From assembly GCF_010092985.1 (NCBI RefSeq), contig NZ_CP048106.1, positions 434,001-498,000 on the forward strand: a stretch of DNA of 64,000 nt. The letters run 5' to 3'. The position numbers and the translations under genes are program-made. The notes under the pieces were generated by a model. The model was not told the DNA's origin. It searched no databases and was given only the letters and a program-made list of their open reading frames with translations. Position 1 is the first letter of the stretch, and the number at the start of each line of letters is the position of its first letter. The DNA is from Pontibacter pudoricolor (lineage in GTDB: Bacteria > Bacteroidota > Bacteroidia > Cytophagales > Hymenobacteraceae). This document shows, piece after piece, positions 28,301 through 36,724 of this stretch.

Positions 28301-29101
28301 TTACCAGTCGTTGCTGCGTTCGTCGCGGTCGCGGGCGTAGCTGTTATAGTCTGAGTCGTAATAGCCGCCACGGTAGTAGCCGCTCATGCCATAAGGTTCG
28401 TTGTAGTTGCCTCCTGCAGAGCGACGGGGCATGTACTGGCCTGCGGAGCCATAATCGCCACGGGTGGCACCGTATTCGTTTCGGCGTGGGGTGCGCTCGT
28501 AGCCACTGCCCATGTAATTGCCCCGATCACCACCAAAGCTGTGGGTGGTATAGTTGTCGCGGTCAAAGTTATAGTTTCGCTGGTCTGGTCGCTGCGGTCT
28601 GCCTGGTGTATAATCCCCATACAGGTCGTGCTCACGCCGATCATAACTGCCCGCGTTTTGTCCATGGCTGTCGTAATCGCTCAGATTCCCATATCGTATG
28701 TGATGGTCATGTTCTCGTTCATAACCGGCATCGCCAGGGTTTCTGCCATGGCCGCTATCGAATTGCGAACCGGTATGAAACATGCGCTGAGAGCCATAGC
28801 CAGCGCGTGATGAACCAAACCCCTGAGCTCCGCCATAACTGCCCATATTGCCGTAGTTCTGCGATGTTGCATACAATTCTGTACCTCGATTTGCTACGTG
28901 GCGGGAGCCCCCTGCTTCGTCACCCTGGTTCCCGAAAGTGCCAGCCTAACCTTCGTTGTCATAGCCACCATGTGCGGCATCACCATAGTCATCGAAGCTA
29001 TATCTGCCACTGGCCTGGTTCGGGTGTGGGTAGCGCTCCGGGCGATGGGTGCGGTAATTTCGCTGGTCTCTGTCGTATCGGTCTGATGTGTTGTAATTCA
29101 T
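28301..29101 (-). pseudogene. Gly/Tyr/Arg/Asp-rich protein gene with one in-frame amber codon
   Basis: From an ATG at 29101 a single frame runs 266 sense positions to the TAA at 28301-28303, interrupted only by TAG at 28946-28948 (codon 52). Composition is the same on both sides of the stop: repeats of NY, DR, GG and YGG-like units, no hydrophobic core, probably disordered. Similar RGG/YGG-rich proteins occur in stress-related clusters of Bacteroidota. Downstream of the stop, a TTG at 28876 could start a shorter 191-residue product. Options are a recent nonsense mutation, a sequencing error, or two separate products. The DNA also opens a long frame on the opposite strand, which is a composition artefact. 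Confidence 0.6.
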
Positions 29102-29440
29102 AGCTTTAACGTGTGTATAGATGGAAAATGCTTCTGATTAAATAAACGGCAGGATAGCGTGCAGGTTAGTGGATAGTGTGGAAATGTAAAGTCTATAGGT
29201 AGTTAAGTGGAAAAATATGCTCAATCCGGACTAAGTGACCACCATAAACGGGAAACGGGTAGTGTGAAATAGTATTCGGGGCGATTGGAATTTCAATGTT
29301 ATTTTAGGTCGTCTTCCTGTTGGTATCTATAGTTCCTGTCATGTTGTGCTATGTCTTTTCTTCTATAGTTATTCTGGTTACTGCCCAAGTATTGTGAGTA
29401 TAACCAGGTATAACAGCTCTGACCAATGCACTATAAAAAA
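29102..29440. other. gene-free spacer upstream of the interrupted gene
   Basis: About 340 bases between a lipoprotein terminator and the ATG at 29101. It should hold the promoter of the interrupted gene. Two CTATAG motifs occur near 29326 and 29363. Nothing else stood out. Confidence 0.35.
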
Positions 29441-29464
29441 AGCCCCGGCAGCAATGCCGGGGCT
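29441..29464 (-). terminator. intrinsic terminator of the lipoprotein gene
   Basis: Arms AGCCCCGGCA and TGCCGGGGCT around GCAA, followed by T on the minus strand. Confidence 0.85.
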
Positions 29465-29487
29465 TCTACGAATTTTGTTTTAGCGCC

Positions 29488-30216
29488 TTATTGCCTGTAA
29501 AGTGTAATAGCTTTATAAGCGTTGTTTATCGGGCTGTAAGTTTCGATCAGGATCTCGGAACCAGAGGTGTTAAACGTTACCGTTGAATTTGTGCTGTATT
29601 GCACACCAGTTACGGCATCTGCTGCAGTGCCATAGTTCCAAAGTGCCTCAGCGCGGTATTTTTTTCCGGCTGGCACAAGATTACGAAGGAAAAAAGTACT
29701 GTTCAGAGTTACATATCCTTCGGCAACGGCCTCAGACCAGTCCGGGGTATTGGCCACTTTAAATACAAGGCCCTGTCCGGTGGCGGTAAACTTAAGTGTA
29801 CCCTTGTCATTCGCCCATTCTCCTTTAAACGGCGACTCGGGAGTCCTGAAGCTTACTTCGTTGCCATATGTTACTTGTCCGTTGCTGATGTAATAACCAC
29901 GAACAAAGTATTCTGTATTGGCCAGCAGGCCTGTAAGCTGCGCGCTGAACGAGCCGGTGCCGGAGCCTGCTTTGTGTACCTCATTATCGATCCGTGGTCC
30001 GCCAAAGGTGTTCCAGCAAATGCCTTTTTCCTCCACCGCAACCGCCTTGTCTAAATTAAGGTCTACGGATACGCTTGCATAGCTTGGGCCGATCTGAAAA
30101 GCTTCGCTGGTGCGAAATTCTACTTCCGGTTCTGCGACCTCTTTATCATCGCAGGCTGTAAAAAATAAAACACTAAATACGAGTAACAGCAACGATCTGA
30201 GTACTGATCTTGTCAT
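29488..30216 (-). CDS. lipoprotein with fibronectin-III-like domain
   Basis: A 242-residue protein with a lipoprotein signal ending LFFTAC (Cys near residue 22), followed by DDKE, an acidic start that in Bacteroidota can direct lipoproteins to the cell surface. Residues about 33-130 carry the pattern GICWNTFGGP...GSGTGSFSAQLTGLLANTEYFVRGY...YGNEVSFRTPE, an FN3-like module common in secreted Bacteroidota proteins. The C-terminal part is strand-rich with no known domain. It probably binds a partner or polymer at the surface. It is a single gene with its own terminator. Confidence 0.75.
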   Translation of the reverse strand: MTRSVLRSLLLLVFSVLFFTACDDKEVAEPEVEFRTSEAFQIGPSYASVSVDLNLDKAVAVEEKGICWNTFGGPRIDNEVHKAGSGTGSFSAQLTGLLANTEYFVRGYYISNGQVTYGNEVSFRTPESPFKGEWANDKGTLKFTATGQGLVFKVANTPDWSEAVAEGYVTLNSTFFLRNLVPAGKKYRAEALWNYGTAADAVTGVQYSTNSTVTFNTSGSEILIETYSPINNAYKAITLYRQ

Positions 30217-30445
30217 TGATTTTTAGTTATTAAATGATGAAATGGTTTAATAAAGAGCGCTTTAGCAGAGTTGAAAACAGAACTTTTATCTATTTTATTG
30301 CACTGATACTACGCTACATAACACTAATTTACAACAATTTATTTTCACTCTGAAAAGCTGTTAAAGCAAACGTTGTAAAGTTGTTTAGCAAACTATAAAT
30401 AAATTCATATAGTTCATTTTTAAGATCTTCATTTAATAAAGCTTT

Positions 30446-31480
30446 TTAGTAATTATTATCATTGCCAATCCACTTCTTCAGGGCTATGCTTCCGAGTAAA
30501 ACTCCACCTAAAGCTGCAGCTGCAGATAGAATCTCCTTTTTATGCATGCTTAGCCATAGTTGCGGCGAATTATAGGTTGCTTCCGAATCGAATGTGCCAT
30601 GTGCGCCATGGTCGCCGGGTATTGGTGCCCACAGGTTGTTTGGCCGGTTAGGGTCTTCCGGTATGTTGGTCTGCTGACCATCGTAACCCGTTTTAGCCAG
30701 TACCCAGTCGCCTACTTCCGGTGCTATCTTGTCGCCAACTATAGCCTGTACGGTAGGGTAACCCACGTACACCTCGCGGCGTTCGTTTTCGGCGGCGTAA
30801 ACTATAGCTCTGGCGGCTACTTCGGGCTGGTAAATCTTGCCCATGGGTTTAGGCTTGTTGGGTAGGCGGGTCTTCACAAACTTAAACTGGGTGGTGTTCA
30901 TGGCTGGCAACTGTACCATAGTTGCCCGTACGTTGGTCTTGTCGTGCAGCAGCTCTGATCTCAGCGAGTCGAAGAAGCCCTGAATGGCATGCTTGGAGCC
31001 GCAGTACGCCGACTGTAACGGAATGCCACGGTAGGCCAGCGCCGAACCAACCAGCACGATCACGCCCTTGTTGCGGGGCAGCATGCGCTTTAAAGCAGAC
31101 AGCGTGCCGTACACCTGGCCCAGGTAGGTTACTTCGGTCACGCGTTTGTATTCTTCAGGCTGCATCTCCTTTATCGGGCTGAAGACGCTGTTCATGGCAT
31201 TGTTTACCCAAACCGTTATCGGACCCAGTTGCTTTTCTGTTTCTTTAGCAGCATGCTCCACGGCAGCTGCATCCGCAACATCAACTATAAAATAAGCCGC
31301 GCGGCGGCCGAGAGCTTCAATCTCGTTTTTCGCACTTTTCAGGCCGTCTTCGCCCCGCGCCAGTAACGACACATCGTAGCCGTTCCGGGCAAATTCGCGA
31401 GCTATGGAGCGACCCAGTCCTGCCGAAGCCCCGGTTACCACTACCACCCCCTTGCCTTGCTGTTGTTCGTCTGTTCTCAT
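30446..31480 (-). CDS. SDR-family oxidoreductase with C-terminal membrane helix
   Basis: A 344-residue short-chain dehydrogenase. The cofactor loop is VTGASAGLGRSIA (TGxxxGxG, residues about 16-28), NNAM replaces the usual NNAG, and SAYCGSKHA holds the catalytic Tyr and Lys. After the SDR fold comes a Pro-rich segment (about 265-300) and a C-terminal hydrophobic helix (about 318-336) that may anchor it to the membrane. It is 12 bases downstream of the unknown gene at 31493-32125, so the two are likely co-transcribed. The substrate is unknown. Confidence 0.85.
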   Translation of the reverse strand: MRTDEQQQGKGVVVVTGASAGLGRSIAREFARNGYDVSLLARGEDGLKSAKNEIEALGRRAAYFIVDVADAAAVEHAAKETEKQLGPITVWVNNAMNSVFSPIKEMQPEEYKRVTEVTYLGQVYGTLSALKRMLPRNKGVIVLVGSALAYRGIPLQSAYCGSKHAIQGFFDSLRSELLHDKTNVRATMVQLPAMNTTQFKFVKTRLPNKPKPMGKIYQPEVAARAIVYAAENERREVYVGYPTVQAIVGDKIAPEVGDWVLAKTGYDGQQTNIPEDPNRPNNLWAPIPGDHGAHGTFDSEATYNSPQLWLSMHKKEILSAAAALGGVLLGSIALKKWIGNDNNY

Positions 31481-31492
31481 CGTGTATGTTGG

Positions 31493-32125
31493 TTAGTTGC
31501 TTTTGGTCTCGGTCTGGTGCACCAGGTAGGAGGTAAGTTTGTTCCATTGCAATGCCTGCACCCCGGCCCAGCCTCCTTCGGCCAGCAAGGTGTTGGCAAG
31601 CCCGCGGTCGCCGGCCTCTTCGCCCTTGTTGTTTATTGCTTCGTTCTTCCCAATCTCGTATGCGGTCAGTTTATTTCCTCTCAGCTCCACCCGGAAAGTG
31701 CTGCTGGCTTCTTTTGCAAAAAAGTGTTCTGTTACGTTTTTATTTCCAGGTTCTGGCTGTGGCTTCTCGCTGGGGTGAACTATAAACTCGGCCATGTTTT
31801 CCTCTTCGTGCACGTCCGTTACCCGCACCCAGTTCTCTGGTGTCGGCCCCGGCAGGTTTATCCGGATGTAGCAACCGGGCATGGTAAGCGGGCCACTTAT
31901 CTCGTTGCCGTGTTGGTCGTAAAGTACAAATTTAGAGTTAATGCCCGGCAGGTCTGACCAGCGGTTTATGTCAAATAGTTTTCTCCTGGAGTCCTCAAAT
32001 CCCTGCCGTGCCGAGGCCGCGTCGGGGTAGGTGTTGTCGGTGCTGTACACTTTGTCTTTCGAAGCATCGCCCTTCAGCACTTCGGCTTCTTCCTTTATTT
32101 TGTTGATGATGTTTTTCAGTCCCAT
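31493..32125 (-). CDS. hypothetical protein in operon with an SDR
   Basis: A 210-residue soluble protein that I do not recognise. It starts with a basic helix (GLKNIINKIKEEAEVLKG), then a mixed alpha/beta part with a strand-rich centre (PGCYIRINLPGPTPENWVRVTDV) and a stretch at about 120-140 rich in Pro and Glu. There is no signal peptide or membrane segment. The short gap to the downstream SDR gene suggests the products work in the same process. Confidence 0.65.
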   Translation of the reverse strand: MGLKNIINKIKEEAEVLKGDASKDKVYSTDNTYPDAASARQGFEDSRRKLFDINRWSDLPGINSKFVLYDQHGNEISGPLTMPGCYIRINLPGPTPENWVRVTDVHEEENMAEFIVHPSEKPQPEPGNKNVTEHFFAKEASSTFRVELRGNKLTAYEIGKNEAINNKGEEAGDRGLANTLLAEGGWAGVQALQWNKLTSYLVHQTETKSN

Positions 32126-32598
32126 ATGTTTTCTGTTTTAGCTTTTCCTGTTACTCCTGACCTTAGAGTTACGCGACTGCATACCATGTGGTTAGTAAAG
32201 AGCTGGCAGCAACTATAGTTATAGCAGCCCAATCTGTTTAAAACTCAATCTGAATGGACCTGACATTATGTCTTGTGTAGTATAGTAATAGTAGAATATG
32301 AAATAGTTATGATGTTGTTGTTAAACTATAGCTACAGGTTTCTGTCTGGCATAGAATGCAGTTTTGTAAGTAACCTGGGGCTTTGTCAGCACTCTGTTTC
32401 GGGTTTACAGGAGCAGATAAGTAGAAACCGCCATGCAGAAGAAAAAAGGATGCCCCTTAGGATACCATTTTGCACTTCCTGCACTTAAATATAAATTAAA
32501 GCTAATATTTATCAAATTGAATATAAGTGATTGATTAGGAGATTTATAAACAGAAAATTAAACCTTTCGTTTTATAAGATAAAACAGGCTTTGTTACG
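32126..32598. other. divergent gene-free spacer
   Basis: 473 bases between two divergent genes, with a complete AACTATAGTT at 32211-32220 and an AT-rich right part. Promoters on both strands are expected. A 71-codon frame at 32273-32488 has no start context or composition that supports a gene. Confidence 0.4.
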
Positions 32599-32838
32599 AT
32601 GTTGGCAGAATGGATAACTGATGACTTCTGGGCGGGCTTTGGTATCATTGGTATCATCATCGGATTGGTACTGCTGGTATTCTATATCTGGAGCGTGGTG
32701 TGGGCTTACAAGGATGCGAACCGGCGGGGCAAGCCGGGCTGGCTGGTCGCCGTTCTGGTCGCGTTGCTGTCGTGGCCGCTGGGGCTTGTGCTCTGGCTGT
32801 TGTTTCGGCCAAACACCACAACCCTCTCGCACGAATAA
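32599..32838 (+). CDS. small two-helix membrane protein (PLDc_N-like)
   Basis: A 79-residue protein with two membrane helices (about 14-33 and 47-68) separated by a basic loop WAYKDANRRGKPGW. This is the layout of the phospholipase-D-nuclease N-terminal (PLDc_N) family of small membrane proteins, which has no settled function. It is convergent with the ebo operon and shares its terminator. Confidence 0.7.
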   Translation: MLAEWITDDFWAGFGIIGIIIGLVLLVFYIWSVVWAYKDANRRGKPGWLVAVLVALLSWPLGLVLWLLFRPNTTTLSHE

Positions 32839-32842
32839 AAAA

Positions 32843-32864
32843 AGAGCAACCGGTTGGTTGCTCT
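32843..32864. terminator. bidirectional terminator between the small membrane gene and the ebo operon
   Basis: Arms AGAGCAACC and GGTTGCTCT around GGTT. An A-run lies on the left, giving T on the minus strand for the ebo operon; the right side has a weak T-tract only. Confidence 0.75.
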
Positions 32865-32869
32865 TGCGC

Positions 32870-34261
32870 TTAGTTATGTACAAATTGTTCGGCCTGCAGA
32901 TGTTGGAGTATCACCTCAAAAACATCGGTTGCCTGTAGCTCTTTTCGGGGTAACAGTTCCTTTTGCCTGGTCAGTAATACCGGCCATTCGCCCCTGTCTT
33001 CGGGCACTCTGCCATGCGAGCCTTTAATCAATGTAGCGTCCAACGGAATCACATCCATCAGGGTCCGGAAGCCGAGTTTTTTCTTCAACAGCTTCGTGCC
33101 GAGCAGTGCCTTCGGGAATTTTATAGTTGGGTTGATGAACAACTCCACCGGGTCGAAGCCCGGCTTTTTATGGATGTCGACCATGCGGGCATAGTCTGGA
33201 GCTTTGGCATCATCGAGCCAGAAGTAGTAAGTGAACCAGGCACCTTTATCGGCAATAGCTACCAGGTCGCCACAGCGCTCATGGCCCATTCTATACTTGT
33301 CGCGTTCATCGCCGGCCAGCACTTCCTGCACGCCCGTTACACCGGCAATCAGTTCCTTCACTGCTTCCAACTCATTCGGGTCGTTTACATAAATATGCGC
33401 TACCTGGTGGTCGGCTACAGCAAAGGCTTTGCTGATCCCGGCGTCCAGCAACTCGGTGCCACGCTCATCGCGCACGGCAATGTAGCCTTTCTCGCGCAGC
33501 ACGCGGTTCAGGTGCACCGGTTGGCTCACATCCGAAATACCGTATTCCGAAACTATAATCACCTGTGCTCCTTTGGCTTCATAGAATGTTATCAGGTCTT
33601 CGCAAACGGCATCAATCTCATTTAAGTCTTTGGCAATACGCGGGTCGCTGGGGCCGAAACGCTGCAGGTTGTAGTCCAGGTGGGGCAGGTAAATCAGCGT
33701 TAGGGTCGGGTTATACAGGTCATCGGTTATCTTAGACGCATCTGCAATCCACTTGCTCGATTTAATAGACGTGGCCGGCCCCCAGTAGTTGAACAGCGGG
33801 AAAGTGCCCAGTTTGGCTTGCAGGGTATCGCGGAGCTCGGCTGGTTGGGTATAGCAGTCGGGTAACTTGCGACCATCTGCCAGGTACTGCGGGCGTGGTG
33901 TTAGCGAATAATCGGCACTGGAGTACATGTTGTACCACCAGCACATATTCGAAACTGTGAAGCTTGGGTCCATGGCTTTGGCAACTTCCCATATCTTGGG
34001 GGCTTGTATCAGTTTGTTCGACTGGCGCCAGAATTTGATCTCGCATTCGTCCTTAAAATACCAGCCATTGCCAACAATGCCATGCTCTTCAGGCCATTTA
34101 CCGGTCATATAAGTTGCCTGAACTGAGCAGGTAACCGCTGGCATGGCAGGTTGTATAGTTGCCTGCTGGCCCTGATCGGACCAGCGCTTTAAAAAAGGGG
34201 TATGTTCGCCGATAAGGGAGCCGGAAAGGCCCACTACGTTTAAAACTACGGTTTTACGCAT
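32870..34261 (-). CDS. eboF: EboF-like nucleotide pyrophosphatase/phosphodiesterase family protein
   Basis: A 463-residue alkaline-phosphatase-superfamily protein of the phosphodiesterase branch. The nucleophile region is AVTCSVQATYMTGKWPEEHGI, with Thr44 as the likely nucleophile. Other family parts are YLPHLDYNLQRFG (a metal Asp/His region) and GSHGR near residue 420. Two usual metal ligands look changed: the first strand reads VVLNVVGLSG where the family has an Asp, and the SDHG motif reads SEYG near residue 238. It overlaps eboE by 8 bases and ends the operon. In the ebo cluster studied in cyanobacteria, these genes take part in moving a scytonemin precursor to the periplasm; the role here is unknown. 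Confidence 0.85.
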   Translation of the reverse strand: MRKTVVLNVVGLSGSLIGEHTPFLKRWSDQGQQATIQPAMPAVTCSVQATYMTGKWPEEHGIVGNGWYFKDECEIKFWRQSNKLIQAPKIWEVAKAMDPSFTVSNMCWWYNMYSSADYSLTPRPQYLADGRKLPDCYTQPAELRDTLQAKLGTFPLFNYWGPATSIKSSKWIADASKITDDLYNPTLTLIYLPHLDYNLQRFGPSDPRIAKDLNEIDAVCEDLITFYEAKGAQVIIVSEYGISDVSQPVHLNRVLREKGYIAVRDERGTELLDAGISKAFAVADHQVAHIYVNDPNELEAVKELIAGVTGVQEVLAGDERDKYRMGHERCGDLVAIADKGAWFTYYFWLDDAKAPDYARMVDIHKKPGFDPVELFINPTIKFPKALLGTKLLKKKLGFRTLMDVIPLDATLIKGSHGRVPEDRGEWPVLLTRQKELLPRKELQATDVFEVILQHLQAEQFVHN

Positions 34262-35486
34262 TTTCGTTTACTTGTATCTGTTGCAGTACCCACTCCAGTT
34301 CGCGGGCAATAGAGGTGGTTAAATCCGATTTCAGGTCTTCTGGTAACACTTCCCAGGTGTAGGTCTCTACTTCCAGGTGTTGCGTCAGCTCCGGGCGCTC
34401 TGAAATATAGTTGAGCACCGTTTCCACATCGTCCTGGGTAGAGTTCAGGCCGTTATAGGTTGAAGTGAAGAGCGGCACATGGAAATGGGTGCGCCATTCA
34501 GCAGCGGTTGGTTTCTGGATGTGTTGCAGTGCGTATGGCAGGTCGCTATAGTAGTTTAGCTTGCCAAACACATCGCGTTCTACCACCTGGTGCAGGTACG
34601 TCGATTCAGCAAAAGGCTGTAGCTTTTTGGCCAGTTCGGTGCGGGCTGCTTCGCCGGTAGGCAATTCGGTCTTTAAAGCTGCGCTCAGCTGTATCTTGCC
34701 AATCTGAATACCAGCGGCCTGTAGTTTGGCAAAAGTGTCTTCAGGAGCTTCGTAAGCCAGCGCAAAGTGGCACACATCATAGCAAACCCGGATATGATTC
34801 AGTAAAGCGTTTACCGCATCATCCGGAGACATGCCTTTGGTGCAGGCCAGGCGCTTGCAGCCGATGTATAAAAGCCATTTCTGGTAAAAATGGATGACTT
34901 CCTGCGTGTTTTCTAACAGGCCGTCCGGTTCCGGTTCAATGTCGATGTGGATGGTCTTGCCTTTGCTTTCTTTCAGGTAGAGTAGCTCTTCAGTTACCAT
35001 CGCCAAATGCAGCGCCGATACTTCAAACACTTCCTTAAAACGCTCTTTGTTAAAGCCCAGCCACGGTTTGTAGGAGAGAGGCGACGTAGAGATTCCGCCT
35101 TCCATGCCTTCCGGCAATAGTTCAGCCAGAATGTAAGCCAGGCGTATGGTATACGCCAGTCGGTTCTGGGTGGTCCAGTCGGGTTTGTGCACGGCATCCT
35201 TTACTTCCTGGTTATGAAAACTGCCATACGGGAAACCGTTCATCGTAAACACATACAATCCTTCGGCATCCAGCCAGCTTTTAAACTCCGTCAGGTTGTT
35301 GCCGATCAGCAGTTCCTGGCTTGCCAGGTTAGACAGGCGCAGGCCAACACCAAAAGGCGCATCCGGCGACAGCTGCTTTTTAACTTCAGGTAGGTATTGT
35401 TTCAGGCTTGCAAAAACATCTTTCCAGTTTTCGCCGGTGTGAATATTGGTGCAATAGGTAAGGTGGGTGCCGTTTGGTAAAATCAT
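34254..35486 (-). CDS. eboE: EboE-like TIM-barrel protein
   Basis: A 410-residue protein of the xylose-isomerase-like TIM-barrel type. It begins LPNGTHLTYCTNIHTGENW and includes GVGLRLSN, FTMNGFPYGSFH and IHIDIEPEPDG (a likely metal-binding Glu/Asp strand), then VCYDVCHFALAYE with a conserved Asp/His. This set of motifs is characteristic of EboE. It lies 11 bases after eboD and overlaps eboF. The substrate is not known in any organism to my knowledge. Confidence 0.88.
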   Translation of the reverse strand: MILPNGTHLTYCTNIHTGENWKDVFASLKQYLPEVKKQLSPDAPFGVGLRLSNLASQELLIGNNLTEFKSWLDAEGLYVFTMNGFPYGSFHNQEVKDAVHKPDWTTQNRLAYTIRLAYILAELLPEGMEGGISTSPLSYKPWLGFNKERFKEVFEVSALHLAMVTEELLYLKESKGKTIHIDIEPEPDGLLENTQEVIHFYQKWLLYIGCKRLACTKGMSPDDAVNALLNHIRVCYDVCHFALAYEAPEDTFAKLQAAGIQIGKIQLSAALKTELPTGEAARTELAKKLQPFAESTYLHQVVERDVFGKLNYYSDLPYALQHIQKPTAAEWRTHFHVPLFTSTYNGLNSTQDDVETVLNYISERPELTQHLEVETYTWEVLPEDLKSDLTTSIARELEWVLQQIQVNENA

Positions 35487-35497
35487 GGCTAAGGGTA

Positions 35498-36706
35498 TTA
35501 TAAGGGTACTACAAGTTCTGTCTCTTTTGATTCAGATAAAATATTTGATGAAAGTTGATGTTGTTTTTGCTGCAGCACTTTTACTGCTTCGGTAACTATA
35601 GTTTCGTTGATCTGATGCACTTCTACGCCATGGCCTATTTCATCCAGCAGCATAATGGTCAGTTGCCCGCCCAAGTGCTCCCGGAACTCGGTCAAGCCTC
35701 TTAAAATGCTTAGTTGGCCGTTTTCTATAGTTGACAGATGTTCTGTGTAAAGTTCGAAGCCGAGTTTGTGGAGCAGGTTCAGGATATCATCGCATGCAGT
35801 TTCTGAAAGCATTCCTTTTAGGTTTGCATACACCACATCCAGGGCAATGCCAATGGCTACTGCTTCGCCGTGGCGCAAACTATAGTTGCTGAGCTGCTCC
35901 AGTTTGTGGGCCGCCCAATGGCCAAAATCCAGCGGTCTGGAAGAGCCGAACTCAAACGGATCGCCACCACCAATGTGCTCCACGTGCATTTCGGCGCAAC
36001 GGTGGATCAGGCGGTTCATAGCGCGCATATCGCGTTGTTTCAATAAACTGGCATCGGCTTTTATACTATGGTAGAAGCTGGCATCTTTTATCAGGGCTAC
36101 TTTTATAGCTTCTGAAATGCCGCTTCGCCAATCCCGTTCATCTAAGGTTAACAGGAAATTGCTGTCGTTAATGACGGCTACCGGAGGCGAAAATGTGCCC
36201 AGGAAGTTCTTTTTGCCAAAGGCATTCATGCTGTTCTTTACACCCACACCAGAATCATTCTGCGATAAAACCGTAGTTGGAATGCGGATAAGGCGGATGC
36301 CGCGATGGGCAATAGCCGCTGCAAAACCAGCCAGGTCCAGCACGGCGCCACCACCAATGGCTACCAGGTAAGAATGACGGCAGATGCCGTGTTGGTTGAT
36401 GCTTACCAGTACCTGTTGCAGCACTTCGGGGTTGTTTTTGCAGGCTTCGCCGCCCGGTATGATAAGCGGTTTGGCAGCTAACGTCAGTGCATCGGCGTGA
36501 GTCGTCGTATAGTTTTGGATAGACTGCAGCAGGAACGGATGCGCTTCGGCTACGCCGCTATCTATCACAAAAAATACTTTTGCAGGTGCATGGCTGCTTT
36601 GTTGCACCACATCGCGGAGCATAGCGTTTTCCTGCTCAAAAATATCTTCTGTAAAATAGATACCGTACTTAAACTGCACGGCAAAAGATTGTTGAATTGC
36701 TCTCAT
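35498..36706 (-). CDS. eboD: EboD-like sugar phosphate cyclase (3-dehydroquinate synthase family)
   Basis: A 402-residue enzyme of the dehydroquinate-synthase fold. NAD-binding motifs are IPGGEACKN (about 83-91) and IGGGAVLDLAGF (about 117-128); the substrate loop is RIPTTVLSQNDSGVGVKN (about 141-158). Expected zinc ligands are Glu199, His263 and His279 (in SGISEAIK, FGHWAAH and LRHGEAVA). The active-site loop differs from standard AroB (which has DSSVGGKT), and the gene sits in the ebo operon, so it probably cyclises another sugar phosphate, as EEVS-type enzymes do, and is not the shikimate enzyme. The product is unknown. Confidence 0.88.
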   Translation of the reverse strand: MRAIQQSFAVQFKYGIYFTEDIFEQENAMLRDVVQQSSHAPAKVFFVIDSGVAEAHPFLLQSIQNYTTTHADALTLAAKPLIIPGGEACKNNPEVLQQVLVSINQHGICRHSYLVAIGGGAVLDLAGFAAAIAHRGIRLIRIPTTVLSQNDSGVGVKNSMNAFGKKNFLGTFSPPVAVINDSNFLLTLDERDWRSGISEAIKVALIKDASFYHSIKADASLLKQRDMRAMNRLIHRCAEMHVEHIGGGDPFEFGSSRPLDFGHWAAHKLEQLSNYSLRHGEAVAIGIALDVVYANLKGMLSETACDDILNLLHKLGFELYTEHLSTIENGQLSILRGLTEFREHLGGQLTIMLLDEIGHGVEVHQINETIVTEAVKVLQQKQHQLSSNILSESKETELVVPL

Positions 36707-36724
36707 AAAAGCCTTAACTATAGA

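Noticed and set aside
28267-29103. 278-codon plus-strand frame opposite the Gly/Tyr-rich gene
   Set aside because: Extreme Arg/Cys/His/Ser content follows from the reversed Gly/Tyr-rich codons; the minus-strand frame has a natural low-complexity pattern and its own terminator.
32273-32488. 71-codon frame in the divergent spacer
   Set aside because: No start context, no domain and AT-driven composition; no support for a gene.
35498-36706. Shikimate-pathway aroB
   Set aside because: The ebo context and altered active-site loop favour EboD over standard 3-dehydroquinate synthase.
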